NCBI RefSeq assembly: GCF_019469425.1
Contig: NZ_CP048272.1
Span: forward strand, 1,922,001-1,986,000
Reading direction: 5' to 3'
Source: Bifidobacterium asteroides
Lineage (GTDB): Bacteria > Actinomycetota > Actinomycetes > Actinomycetales > Bifidobacteriaceae
DNA: 64,000 bases
Below are positions 17,235-26,045 of this stretch, one piece after another. The notes beneath the pieces are model-generated. The model searched no databases and was not told where the DNA came from. It saw nothing but the letters and a program-made list of their open reading frames with translations. Both the position numbers and the translations under genes were made by a program. Each line of letters opens with the position of its first letter. Position 1 is the first letter of the stretch.

Positions 17235-19338
17235 GAGCGCAATACTTGCGGTTAAGATCATTGGCGATTCCAGCAGCGCCAGCAAAGCCATGGGCAGCGC
17301 CGCGCAATCGGCAAGCGGTTTCGCTGCGAAGATGGGAGCAGTGTCCGGCATCGTCCAGAATGTCGCCTCCAAAGCATTCAACGTTCTCAGGTCCTCGGTG
17401 GACAGCGCGGTCAGCCGCGTGGACACCATGAACAACTTCCCTAAGATTATGCAGAACCTCGGCTATAGCTCCCAGGAGGCCACTGCCTCGATCCAGAAGA
17501 TGAGCGATAAGCTCTCCGGCCTGCCGACCAGCCTGGACGAGATGGCCGGCATGACTCAGAAACTGGCCCCCCTCACCGGCGGACTGGGCAAGGCCACCGA
17601 CCTGTCCCTGGCACTGAACAACGCCCTGCTGGCCGGCGGAAAGGGTACAGCCGTGGCCGCAAATGCCATGGAGCAGTATTCACAAATGCTGGCCAACGGG
17701 AAACCAGACCTACAATCCTGGCGGAGCATGACCGATGCGATGCCCGGCCAAATGAACCAGTTGGCCATCGCGATCCTTGGTGCCGGCCACAACTCCATGG
17801 ACCTGTACGAGTCCATGAAATCCGGTACCACCACGTTCGGCCAGTTCAACGATGCCATCCTGCAGCTCAACGACCACGGCATCAACGGGTTCGCATCCTT
17901 CAGCAAACAAGCCAAGGACGCCACTAACGGCATCGCCACCAGCGCGCAGAATATGAAAACGGCCGTCGTCCGCGGCCTCGGCAATGCTATCGCTAAAGTC
18001 TCCCCGTTCCTGACCGACATGATGGGCAAGGCCACCCAGGGCATCAACGATGCCTCGAAACTGGCAGCCGACGGTATCGGGAAGATTACCGACTACGTGC
18101 AGAACTCGGGCCTGGGAAGCGCCGTGCAATCAATCATCACGGATGCCAAGACCTATATTGGGCCGGCCCTCGAATTCGTTAAAAGCAACGTACATGATGC
18201 CTTCGAAGCCCTCTCGCAGTCCGCCGGTCCCGCGATGGCCGGCGTCAAAAGCGCCTTCAAGGCCGTCGCCGACGTCATGGCACCTTTCGTGGATGCCATC
18301 ATCGGTGCCAAGAACCAGTTCAGCGACATGCATCTGGACACCGGAATGTGGACGCTGGCGAAGGATACCATCAGCGGCACCGGCCGCGCTCTCGAAGCGG
18401 TCGGCGGGTTTGTGTCTAGGTACAAGGACCCATTCCAGGCCTTGGCCGTGAGTGTCGGCGCCATAGGCGGGGCCTTCCTGGCGGGCAAGTTGGCTATAGC
18501 AGCATGGAATGGGGTGCTGGGGGCATGGAACGCCATCACACGGATAGCGACAGCAGCCCAAGCGGCGTTCAACGTGGTCATGAACATGAACCCCATCATG
18601 CTAGTGGTTGTGGCTGTTGCCGCCTTGACCGCCGGCCTGGCTTACTTCTTCGCAAAGACGCAGACCGGCCAGCGAATATGGGAGGCTTTCACCTCTTTTC
18701 TCAGCTCATCCATCGCCAACATCCGAGCTTGGTTCGGCCAGGCCGGCGATTGGATCACCGAGAAATGGCAGGGTGTGCAGGCGTTCTTCTCCGGCATTCC
18801 AGGAACGATAGGCGGTTTCTTCGCCGGCATCGGATCTCTTCTAAGTCAGCCTTTCAATGCAGCCAGCTCCTGGGCGCAATCGAAATGGGAGGGGCTTACA
18901 AGTTGGTTCGCTGGAGTCCCAGGAAGAATCGCGGGCTTCTTCGGCGGCATCGCAGACACGCTGACTGCCCCCTTCCGCGCTGCCGTGAACGGCATCAAGA
19001 GCATATGGAACAGCACAGTAGGGGGTTTCGGATTCGACGTACCGGACTGGGTGCCTGCCGTCGGCGGCAAAAGCTTCAAAATTCCCAAGCTAGCCTCTGG
19101 AGGCATACTGCGCGCAGCCGGCACGGTCATGGTCGGCGAAGCTGGGCCAGAACTGCTAACCCTGCCCCGAGGAGCGCAGGTGACCCCCCTCAGCCGCACC
19201 TCCTACAACCTCGGCCCGTCCATACCCAACAAGTCCCCCATTATCATCAACCTCACAGTTAACGGCATCCTCGACGGCGAGGACGGCGCCAAGAAAATCA
19301 GGAAAATACTCAACGACTATGCGGGGCACCGCCGATGA
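17227..19338 (+). CDS. Tail tape measure protein
   Basis: A 703-residue protein that sets tail length and is delivered with the DNA. Long helical Gly/Ala-rich N-terminus, hydrophobic segments around residues 400-420 and 455-475 (NPIMLVVVAVAALTAGLAYF), then Trp-rich repeats typical of tape measures (AWFGQAGDWITEKWQGVQAF; SSWAQSKWEGLTSWFAGVPG). Using the usual ~1.5 angstrom per residue, the tail would be about 100 nm, a short siphovirus. It is ATGA-coupled to the next gene. Confidence 0.93.
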   Translation: MAKSAILAVKIIGDSSSASKAMGSAAQSASGFAAKMGAVSGIVQNVASKAFNVLRSSVDSAVSRVDTMNNFPKIMQNLGYSSQEATASIQKMSDKLSGLPTSLDEMAGMTQKLAPLTGGLGKATDLSLALNNALLAGGKGTAVAANAMEQYSQMLANGKPDLQSWRSMTDAMPGQMNQLAIAILGAGHNSMDLYESMKSGTTTFGQFNDAILQLNDHGINGFASFSKQAKDATNGIATSAQNMKTAVVRGLGNAIAKVSPFLTDMMGKATQGINDASKLAADGIGKITDYVQNSGLGSAVQSIITDAKTYIGPALEFVKSNVHDAFEALSQSAGPAMAGVKSAFKAVADVMAPFVDAIIGAKNQFSDMHLDTGMWTLAKDTISGTGRALEAVGGFVSRYKDPFQALAVSVGAIGGAFLAGKLAIAAWNGVLGAWNAITRIATAAQAAFNVVMNMNPIMLVVVAVAALTAGLAYFFAKTQTGQRIWEAFTSFLSSSIANIRAWFGQAGDWITEKWQGVQAFFSGIPGTIGGFFAGIGSLLSQPFNAASSWAQSKWEGLTSWFAGVPGRIAGFFGGIADTLTAPFRAAVNGIKSIWNSTVGGFGFDVPDWVPAVGGKSFKIPKLASGGILRAAGTVMVGEAGPELLTLPRGAQVTPLSRTSYNLGPSIPNKSPIIINLTVNGILDGEDGAKKIRKILNDYAGHRR

Positions 19339-20837
19339 GACAACCCTTCCTGTTCATCGACCGCGGCCATGGTTGGGAGAATCTGACCGGGCACGAGAGC
19401 GGAGTATGCGCACTTACCGACTTCACGGTGGACTGGGGCACCGATGAACCCACTACGCAGCCAGAAGTCAACGTCCTGAAGTTCCGCCTACTGGATCGCA
19501 CCGGGACAGTAGCCGGAAACAGCTCAAGCCTGGCCGGCGCCAAGGTATGGATACAACTGACCCGCATGCCATTGTGGGCGGACCTCAACGCCGAAGAGAA
19601 GTGGCAGGACAACGACACAACATGGCGAGACTTCCATCTCTGCCATGTGCCCGACCCGACGCTGCCGCCCGATCCGACTGCCTTGACCATCTTCAAGGGC
19701 ACGATGAGCACAGGCGGGACAATTGAACAGCTGAGCGACGGCCGCTATATGCTCAACCTGTATGCCAATTCGACGTTGGTGCGCGCCAGCAGGACAACCC
19801 AGCAAGGTCCTGTGTCGTCCGACCCTGCATTGGCGGGGTACCACTGGGCAGTGCCGGCTGGCCAGCGCATAGACGAGATACAGCGGCGCCTGGAATCGCT
19901 GGGCTGCCCGCCGCTTTCTGACGCTACGGTGCATTGGCTAAAGGGCAGAAACCTCGACCTCGCGCCCTATGACACCTCGTCCTTCCCTGACCTGACCACG
20001 GTCCTTTACGGGATAGCGGCAGCCGACCCAGACCTGCCCTTATACTACGAGACCCATGAGCATGGCAGCGAAACAATCGAAGCTGTCCATGCCGGCGCAA
20101 AAGCATTCATAACCCTGCACGCCAACGGTACTCTGACGGTCACCTGCGCAGGCCACACCGAGCAAGTGGTTTCAGGTGGCGACATAACGGTTGATAGCCA
20201 CACTCTCACCCTTCCCGACCCGGTGAGCCAGGTCATCATCAAAGGCAAAAAGGTCGAGTGGCAGGATTCTGAACAGCATTTGACCTTTAGCGATGACGAG
20301 ATTCACCTATCCGATCGCGGACGACTCCCCACGAACCTGAAGGAGACCATCGCCTCGGTCAGCGCCGAAACGGACGCCATCATCACCGACGCATCGGAGG
20401 GGCACTACAAGGGGAAGGTATGGCAGCCCACCGAGGGGCAACGCGAACAATGGGCCGATTGGCTTCAGGCAGCCTCCCTACGCCTGCGTCCCGTGAAAAT
20501 CACCGCCAGCAGCAGGTTCATCGACATAGACGACTTCGAACAGCAGCTCCAGCCGTCCGCAAGCCTCTGGGCGTTCGTGTCCAACCGATACACAAAATTG
20601 CTCAGTGACGACGGCAGCCCCGCCACGTCGGGCGCCTGGCTCGCCACCGGAGGGACCCTGACCTTCACATGGCAGGGGAATGAACCCACCATTTCAAACG
20701 AAATATCGATCCATCCGCTGCCGATGATCCCACCCACCATGAGCCATTGGCAGGACCTGACCCCCATCACACTGCCCTGGACCGCCCTGCCCATTACCTG
20801 GGGCGAGTTCTCGCAAATCACCTACTTCCAACGATAG
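19335..20837 (+). CDS. Minor tail / baseplate protein
   Basis: A 500-residue beta-rich protein after the tape measure, starting MRQPFLFIDRGHGWENLTG. The position fits the distal-tail or tail-associated (gp27-like) components that form the tail tip. A mid-region (HTLTLPDPVSQVIIKGKKVEW) looks like the beta-sandwich seen in tail-tip proteins. I do not recognise a catalytic motif. Confidence 0.65.
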   Translation: MRQPFLFIDRGHGWENLTGHESGVCALTDFTVDWGTDEPTTQPEVNVLKFRLLDRTGTVAGNSSSLAGAKVWIQLTRMPLWADLNAEEKWQDNDTTWRDFHLCHVPDPTLPPDPTALTIFKGTMSTGGTIEQLSDGRYMLNLYANSTLVRASRTTQQGPVSSDPALAGYHWAVPAGQRIDEIQRRLESLGCPPLSDATVHWLKGRNLDLAPYDTSSFPDLTTVLYGIAAADPDLPLYYETHEHGSETIEAVHAGAKAFITLHANGTLTVTCAGHTEQVVSGGDITVDSHTLTLPDPVSQVIIKGKKVEWQDSEQHLTFSDDEIHLSDRGRLPTNLKETIASVSAETDAIITDASEGHYKGKVWQPTEGQREQWADWLQAASLRLRPVKITASSRFIDIDDFEQQLQPSASLWAFVSNRYTKLLSDDGSPATSGAWLATGGTLTFTWQGNEPTISNEISIHPLPMIPPTMSHWQDLTPITLPWTALPITWGEFSQITYFQR

Positions 20838-20845
20838 GAGACACC

Positions 20846-22012
20846 ATGCTGGAAACACCACGTCATCACATTAAGTACCCCGCCGGAACTGACCTTGTTA
20901 AAAACGCCAGCTCTCAGTTCCAGGCGATGGCGGAAAGCATCGACAACACCCTCGATGTCTTGCCAGCACAAGTTGCCGATGCTGTTACAACAGCAGCAGC
21001 TAATACAAAAAAATGGAGAGACGAAGCTGCTTCCTTTGCAGCAACATCAGGGAATTTACAGGACAATGGCTTAGCAGCTTTAATCAGGCGCGCTGGCTCG
21101 GAGACCAGGCGGGCTCTATATGGGGGTTCTTGCCTTTTTATTGGCGACTCATACACTGAGGGGCTACGAGCTTCAAGCCCATCCCAACGATGGAGCACCC
21201 TGCTGGCACAGTCTATGGGCTGGACTGAATATAACTTCGCTTCTGGTGGCAGCGGGTACAGCATACCTGGTTCCGGCGGCAGAACATTCTTGCAACAAGC
21301 CCAATACGCCAAAAGTCGTGGCGTGAACCCGGATATCGTAATCGTGGCCGGCGGTCGTAACGATGGCTCAACCAGTGTCGAAAATTCAGCGAAGAGTTTG
21401 TTTGATGCTTGCCGCGCCAACTGGCCCGCTGCGAAAATTATAGCAATTCCCATCATGTGGGATTGCCGGCCAGTCACAAGCGATGCGTTAGCCCGTGCAA
21501 GCGAAATACGGTCAGCCGCGAATGTCGAAGGCGCCACCGTCGTTTGGGATGCCTGGACTTGGCTATACGGACGGCAGGACTTGATATATGATCTTGGCGG
21601 CGGCAACCTTGACATGCACCCCAACAATGCTGGTTACGCGGTTATCGCCAGATTCGTTCGCCAAGTGCTTTTAGGCGGGCCCTCGACTGTAAGTTTCCGC
21701 CGGCAACCTTTGCCTTCACGCAACAACAGTCAACCGACGACTGCTAGTGTACAAATCGTTGATGGCATGGTTCACATCCAGGGCCAATTTGACTCTCCGA
21801 GCTCGGTTTTCTCCGGCTGGGACTTCACTACCATTCCGGCCCCAGCCAGGCCAGCGTCCGATCGATATGTTCTCGGATACACGGCCGGCGGCGCGACACC
21901 CCTGCTCATCAAAATCTCAGCTCCAGACGGCGTCTGCACGATCAACAACATATACGGGTCAGCAGGCAAAGGCGTCGGCCTGCCAGATGTCTGCTGGCCG
22001 GTGTCCCAATGA
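20846..22012 (+). CDS. Tail protein with SGNH hydrolase domain (putative receptor-binding esterase)
   Basis: A 388-residue protein with ATG 20846 following AGGAG. Residues 1-90 are helical, probably tail-attaching. Residues ~95-275 form an SGNH/GDSL esterase: Ser102 in IGDSYTEG, GGSG, Asn172 in GGRND, and Asp256/His258 in LDMHPNNAGY. Residues ~285-388 form a C-terminal beta domain. It probably recognises and deacylates a bacterial surface glycan during adsorption. The base composition is slightly more AT-rich than neighbouring genes, as is common for exchanged receptor-binding modules. Confidence 0.82.
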   Translation: MLETPRHHIKYPAGTDLVKNASSQFQAMAESIDNTLDVLPAQVADAVTTAAANTKKWRDEAASFAATSGNLQDNGLAALIRRAGSETRRALYGGSCLFIGDSYTEGLRASSPSQRWSTLLAQSMGWTEYNFASGGSGYSIPGSGGRTFLQQAQYAKSRGVNPDIVIVAGGRNDGSTSVENSAKSLFDACRANWPAAKIIAIPIMWDCRPVTSDALARASEIRSAANVEGATVVWDAWTWLYGRQDLIYDLGGGNLDMHPNNAGYAVIARFVRQVLLGGPSTVSFRRQPLPSRNNSQPTTASVQIVDGMVHIQGQFDSPSSVFSGWDFTTIPAPARPASDRYVLGYTAGGATPLLIKISAPDGVCTINNIYGSAGKGVGLPDVCWPVSQ

Positions 22013-22245
22013 GCGAGACAGTGGTGGTGGCAATCGTTGGATCGGCCGGCGTTGTGCTGGGAGGAATCATACAGGCGGTGGCATCAGCAGCCCGCGACAA
22101 GCTGGAAGCCTACCGTCTAGCCCAACAGATGCAGAACGATAACGCCTTGCTTTGGCAATGGAACCGAGAGCTCGTAGATCATATATATCGACGAGCCCCT
22201 CCACCTCCCCCAGGGCCTCCTGATGGACTGTTCAACCATGACTGA
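22009..22245 (+). CDS. Small membrane protein of the lysis cassette
   Basis: A 78-residue protein with one N-terminal membrane helix (VVVAIVGSAGVVLGGIIQAV), a charged coiled-coil segment (ARDKLEAYRLAQQMQND) and a Pro-rich end. It overlaps the tail gene by 4 nt and precedes the endolysin. It could be a second holin or a spanin-like accessory; single-helix proteins in this position are typical of phages of Gram-positive hosts. Confidence 0.6.
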   Translation: MSETVVVAIVGSAGVVLGGIIQAVASAARDKLEAYRLAQQMQNDNALLWQWNRELVDHIYRRAPPPPPGPPDGLFNHD

Positions 22246-22254
22246 AAGGGCAGA

Positions 22255-23058
22255 ATGTGCGATATTAACCAATTAATCGACCGGATGCGCTACTGGTGTG
22301 AATCCGTGAGCCTCGGATATAGCCAGGCAGACCGATGGAATATCCGCCCCGGAGGCAACTGCGATTGCTCCAGCCTCGTAGTCCATTGCCTGCAAGAAGC
22401 GGGCTTTGACACGGGGAAAGCCACTACCACCATGAATCTAAGTTCTGAGCTCACGGCAAGAGGCTGGCTGCGGCTGCGCCCTGATGGCAATCCAAAGCCG
22501 GGTGACTTATTGCTCAACGACAAGCAGCATGTGGCGGTATATCTAGGCCACGGTTTATTAGCTCAAGCATCTATCTCTGAGAATGGCGGGATTAACGGCC
22601 TTCCAGGCGATCAGACCGGCGGCGAAACAAACGTGGCTCCCTATTACGACTATCCCTGGAATGCATATCTCCGATACGGAGGAGAAACAATGAAGTATGA
22701 CACCTTCGACTCGAATTGGACTCGCGACAGAGCCCAAGAGGGCGCAGAGAAGGCTATCGATAAAAAAATGACGGACGAGTGGCACACAAACTGGTTACGG
22801 GATCGCGTCCAGGAAGGTGCGCAAAAGGCACTTATACTGCAAACCGGTCTTGACGGTCGTAACGTCTTGGACGGTGTCATCCAGGCCCGCAACGAAATCG
22901 CCGAGCTTAAGACCCTTATTACAGCGCAAGGAGCGACTATAGACACCCTGGCCAGGGCAGTCGGGGCGAATCCAGCCGACATCGCGGCCACGGTCCAGCA
23001 GGCGGTCAAGAACAAGCTCGACCAACTGCATATCACTGTCGAGGAGGTCAAGCCATGA
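22255..23058 (+). CDS. Endolysin with NlpC/P60-type peptidase domain
   Basis: A 267-residue cell-wall hydrolase. The N-terminal ~140 residues form a cysteine peptidase with the nucleophile in NCDCSSLVVHC (Cys38), His92 in KQHVAVYLGHG and the usual KPGDLLL strand. The C-terminal ~120 residues are helical with repeated RDRAQEGAEKA / RDRVQEGAQKA units, probably cell-wall binding or oligomerising. No signal peptide, so release depends on the holin. It is ATGA-coupled to the holin gene. Confidence 0.85.
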   Translation: MCDINQLIDRMRYWCESVSLGYSQADRWNIRPGGNCDCSSLVVHCLQEAGFDTGKATTTMNLSSELTARGWLRLRPDGNPKPGDLLLNDKQHVAVYLGHGLLAQASISENGGINGLPGDQTGGETNVAPYYDYPWNAYLRYGGETMKYDTFDSNWTRDRAQEGAEKAIDKKMTDEWHTNWLRDRVQEGAQKALILQTGLDGRNVLDGVIQARNEIAELKTLITAQGATIDTLARAVGANPADIAATVQQAVKNKLDQLHITVEEVKP

Positions 23059-23282
23059 GCGACCCGAAGCATTCTGCAGGACCCGCCGAGGAATATAAGC
23101 CGCTGTTCAGCGAACGGACCAGGACCGCCATCTATATTGTGGCCATGGCCCTGGTCATCATCGGCAGCGGGGTACACAGCTTCGCCAACCCTGCCCTGGG
23201 CGACTGGCTGACCACGGTGGGCGGCTATCTCGCCGCCGGTTTCGGAGTCGTCTATAACCCCATGCGCATGGCCGGCAAATAG
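23055..23282 (+). CDS. Holin
   Basis: A 75-residue protein with two membrane helices (TAIYIVAMALVIIGSGVHSF and WLTTVGGYLAAGFGVVYNPM) and a short hydrophilic N-terminus. It follows the endolysin with an ATGA overlap. It forms the membrane lesion that releases the endolysin. Its stop is 1 nt from the convergent integrase stop. Confidence 0.8.
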   Translation: MSDPKHSAGPAEEYKPLFSERTRTAIYIVAMALVIIGSGVHSFANPALGDWLTTVGGYLAAGFGVVYNPMRMAGK

Positions 23283-23283
23283 G

Positions 23284-24111
23284 TCAGCTGACCAGCCTGG
23301 CACCCGCCAGAGCGGCCCTGAGCCGCGAATCGGGCATGGCTACGTACCTCTGCGTTGTCTCGACCGACTCGTGCCCCAGCAGCCTGCTTACCAGGTACAG
23401 GTCGTGGGTCTCCTGGTAGGTCATTGTGGCGTACCGGTGGCGGAGGCTGTGGGCGGTCCATTCGCCGCCCAGCAGGCGGGCGACGTGCTTGCCTACATAG
23501 CTGGCTTCTACGTGCCCTGACCAGCGGCCGGGCAGCAGCCAGCCATGCCGGTCGATGATCTTCTGGGCCAGGTCGTCAGGCAGGGGGACCAGGCGTTGCT
23601 TGTCGCCCTTGCCGTGGACTATGAGGGTCCGGCCCAGCAGGTCGTCCATGACGTCGTCGCTGCGCACCCGGGCTATCTCGGCCCGCCGCAACCCGCATTC
23701 GGCGGCCAGCCTAATCATGAGCGTCTCAGTTTCGTTGGCTTTGCTCAGCGCGACCAGGATGACCCGGTCGGGGCATGGTCTCGGATGTGCGTGGGGCCGC
23801 CGGATACTGGGCAGATCCTTGGATATGTCCTGCTCGGCCCGGCCTGACCTATAAAGCCATCCGAAAAAGGATGAGGCGGCGTTCCTGTACCCTTTACGGG
23901 TCTCCGGCTTCCAGTCTCCCGCCGCGAACCAGTGCACCAGCTCTTCTGCGGTGACATTTTGCGGCGACCCTCTCAAGTCGTTACTGAGCTTCGTGAGCTG
24001 CCGGCGCCTGGTGTCGACACTCAGGGCAGAGAGACTGCCGGCCTGGAGGGTTTCAATCCATTTATCTATGCATTCGCGCCATTGGGGCGCAGGGGCTTTC
24101 TTCCTTGACAT
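23284..24111 (-). CDS. int: Tyrosine-recombinase integrase
   Basis: A 275-residue phage integrase. The N-terminal SAM-like core-binding domain is residues ~10-95. Catalytic residues visible: Arg142 in ECGLRRAEI, Lys in the HGKGDKQR loop (168-171), His221/Arg224 in HSLRHRYATM, His247 in LGHESVETTQRYV and the nucleophile Tyr256. There is no convincing ribosome binding site before ATG 24111. In the excised circle the repressor frame would stop 12 nt upstream, so int would be the second gene of a rep-int operon; in the prophage it is cut off from that promoter. Confidence 0.95.
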   Translation of the reverse strand: MSRKKAPAPQWRECIDKWIETLQAGSLSALSVDTRRRQLTKLSNDLRGSPQNVTAEELVHWFAAGDWKPETRKGYRNAASSFFGWLYRSGRAEQDISKDLPSIRRPHAHPRPCPDRVILVALSKANETETLMIRLAAECGLRRAEIARVRSDDVMDDLLGRTLIVHGKGDKQRLVPLPDDLAQKIIDRHGWLLPGRWSGHVEASYVGKHVARLLGGEWTAHSLRHRYATMTYQETHDLYLVSRLLGHESVETTQRYVAMPDSRLRAALAGARLVS

Positions 24112-24189
24112 GAAGCCATGTCATCACGCGGTTAAAATGAACTCGCAGGGTTCGCCGCCGGGGCGGTGAACCTGTGACCTCTGGGTCAG

Positions 24190-24228
24190 TAACCCAGAGG
24201 TCACAGGTTCAAATCCTGACCCCGCTAC
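24190..24228 (+). repeat. attR
   Basis: Right attachment repeat, matching 7842-7880 except A at 24203. The host sequence continues as TAATAG and then the original tRNA terminator. The phage half immediately left (24181-24189) forms with the repeat a palindrome CCTCTGGGT...ACCCAGAGG. Minus-strand reading across it encodes the extension of the viral repressor form. Confidence 0.93.
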
Positions 24229-24233
24229 TAATA

Positions 24234-24269
24234 GGCTCGGAATTGTTTGGATTCCGAGCCTTTGTTTTT
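24234..24269 (+). terminator. Original host terminator of tRNA-fMet
   Basis: A perfect 10-bp stem (24234-24243 with 24251-24260), a 7-nt loop, then a T-rich tail TTTGTTTTT. It begins 5 nt after attR, i.e. it was directly downstream of the tRNA before the phage inserted. Confidence 0.85.
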
Positions 24270-24400
24270 CTGTCTCAGCGTATATGCAGCAGATCAGCAG
24301 CTGGCCCATGATGCAGCCAGGCATAGATGGACCGCCAGACTACGAAATCAGAGAAATCCGCCTACATCCATCCCTTCACATGACTGCACGGTTCACGGTC

Positions 24401-25927
24401 TCAGGATTCTATCGCCTTCGACTTCTTTACTTCGTCGAACTTGGCCTTCATGGTCTCATTGTTTCTAGTCAGCCTTCGTATGGTCACGTCCTGTGCCTTG
24501 TTGTTGGCCAGACGAAGCTGGTTCTCGGAGCCCAGCAAGGCGTCCTTGATCTTGTTCAGATGATTGATGGATTTGTCGATCTCCTCCACTGCATTCTTGA
24601 ACTTTTTCGAGGCAATTTCGTAATTGCGGCCAAAAGCACTCTTGAAGGAGTCCAGCTCTTCCTCAAAATGCGTTATATCGATGTTCTGCGCCCTCTCTTC
24701 TTCAAGTTCATCCTTGTATTGCAGGGAGTTCTTGGCAGCGTCCCGGAGCAGGGTGATTATCGGAATGAAAAACTGCGGGCGGACGACATACATTTTCTCA
24801 TAGCGATAGGAGACGTCCACGATGCCCGTGTTGTACAGGTCGCTGTCAGGCTCCAGCAGGGAGACCAAGATGGCATACTCACAGTGCTTCTCACGCCTGT
24901 CCTTGTCGAGCTCCTTGAAAAAGTCCTCGTTCTTGTGCTTGGTGGAGGTGGTGTCCATCTCGTTCTTCATCTCGAACATGATGGACACGATCTCCGTGCC
25001 CGAATCGTCCTTGTCGCGGAAGATGAAGTCGCCCTTGCTGCCCGTCCTCGCATCGTTGTCCTTCTCAAAGTAGGCATTGGGAAAAGCCGTGGACCGTAGC
25101 TTGTTGAACTCGATCTGGCAATGCTGCTCAAGCGTCTCCCCCACCATCTTGGTGGACAGCTTCGCCTTCAGATCACGCAGCCGTTCAATCTGATCGTCAC
25201 GGTCCTGGATCTGGATCTCGTAACGCTCTTTAAGGGACTTGGCCTCGACTTTGCTCTGCAGCTCAGCCTTGTCAAGGCTGCTCTTCAATTCCGCTATCTC
25301 GGAATCCTTGTCCGCGACGACCGCCTGCAGCTGCGACTTCAGCTGCTCCTTGGAGAGCTTCTCCTCTGACTCTTTCTCAAGCTGCAGCCTCTCAAGTTTG
25401 CCCTTGAAATCATCACGCTCCTTCTGCACCGGACTCATAGCCTGAGCGAGTTCCTGCTTCTTCTGCAACTCAAAAGTATCAAGCTGATTCTGCAATTTGA
25501 CGATCTCAGCCTCTTTGTCCGCAGCCGCCTTCTGGAGCTCGCTCTTGGAATTAGCCTCTGCTAGATCAAGCGCCTGCTGCTTCTCCGACTCGGCCTTGTC
25601 CAGCTTGGCACTCAGATCCTCTTTCTCCTTCTCGACCTTCCTCAGGGCCTCTGAAACAGCCAGTTCCTTAGCGGCTTGCTCGGATTCCAGCTTTGCCTGC
25701 AACTCCTGTATCTGGGCATCCTTGGCGCTTTTGGTCTTCTGCAAGGTTTGCTCGGCCTGCGCCTGGTCCAATTCACGAATCTTGTCATTCTCTCGTTCAG
25801 CCTGTTCAAGCCGTTCATGAAGCTGCCTATCAAAATCCTTGTCACGAACCTGCTTCAAAATATCGGCATATCCGGCCTCGTCAATGGTGAATGCGGTTCT
25901 ACATTTGGGGCAAATAATCTCAGGCAT
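24401..25927 (-). CDS. DUF2130-like coiled-coil protein, possible PD-(D/E)XK nuclease
   Basis: A 508-residue protein starting MPEIICPKCRTAFTI (ATG 25927, AAAAGG upstream). Order: an N-terminal CxxC zinc-ribbon-like segment; a very long coiled coil (residues ~30-270, Glu/Lys/Gln-rich); then a compact C-terminal domain with GSKGDFIFRDKD followed by IMFEMKNEMD. The Asp...Glu-x-Lys spacing fits a PD-(D/E)XK nuclease core. The family is known from sequence but has no assigned role that I can state. It is a single gene bordering the prophage, so a link with DNA metabolism or phage defence is possible but unproven. Confidence 0.75.
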   Translation of the reverse strand: MPEIICPKCRTAFTIDEAGYADILKQVRDKDFDRQLHERLEQAERENDKIRELDQAQAEQTLQKTKSAKDAQIQELQAKLESEQAAKELAVSEALRKVEKEKEDLSAKLDKAESEKQQALDLAEANSKSELQKAAADKEAEIVKLQNQLDTFELQKKQELAQAMSPVQKERDDFKGKLERLQLEKESEEKLSKEQLKSQLQAVVADKDSEIAELKSSLDKAELQSKVEAKSLKERYEIQIQDRDDQIERLRDLKAKLSTKMVGETLEQHCQIEFNKLRSTAFPNAYFEKDNDARTGSKGDFIFRDKDDSGTEIVSIMFEMKNEMDTTSTKHKNEDFFKELDKDRREKHCEYAILVSLLEPDSDLYNTGIVDVSYRYEKMYVVRPQFFIPIITLLRDAAKNSLQYKDELEEERAQNIDITHFEEELDSFKSAFGRNYEIASKKFKNAVEEIDKSINHLNKIKDALLGSENQLRLANNKAQDVTIRRLTRNNETMKAKFDEVKKSKAIES

Positions 25928-26045
25928 ATGCAACCTTTTCTTTCCGAACCTATGTCGAAAACTACCCTTGCTCTGAGCAGTCTGCACTGAAAGCCGAGTA
26001 CCTACGATACTTAATGGAAACTATATTTGATCTATATCAACGTCA

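Larger units (their letters stand above)
7842..24228. mobile_element. Integrated siphovirus-like prophage (~16.4 kb)
   Basis: The region is bounded by 39-bp direct repeats (7842-7880 and 24190-24228, one mismatch) derived from the 3' half of tRNA-fMet, with the integrase next to the right repeat. It holds a complete structural and lysis set: terminase, HK97-type portal, protease-capsid, connectors, major tail protein, frameshifted chaperone pair, tape measure, tail and receptor-type proteins, endolysin and holin. No polymerase, helicase or primase gene is present. Structural genes overlap by 1-8 nt and look intact, so the prophage may still be functional despite its small size. Confidence 0.95.

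Noticed and set aside
24124..24324. Minus-strand ORF containing LVAGSGFEPVTSGL across attR, as an independent gene
   Set aside because: This peptide is simply the antisense of the tRNA 3' half plus phage sequence. It has no ribosome binding site here; it matters only as the extension of the viral repressor form.
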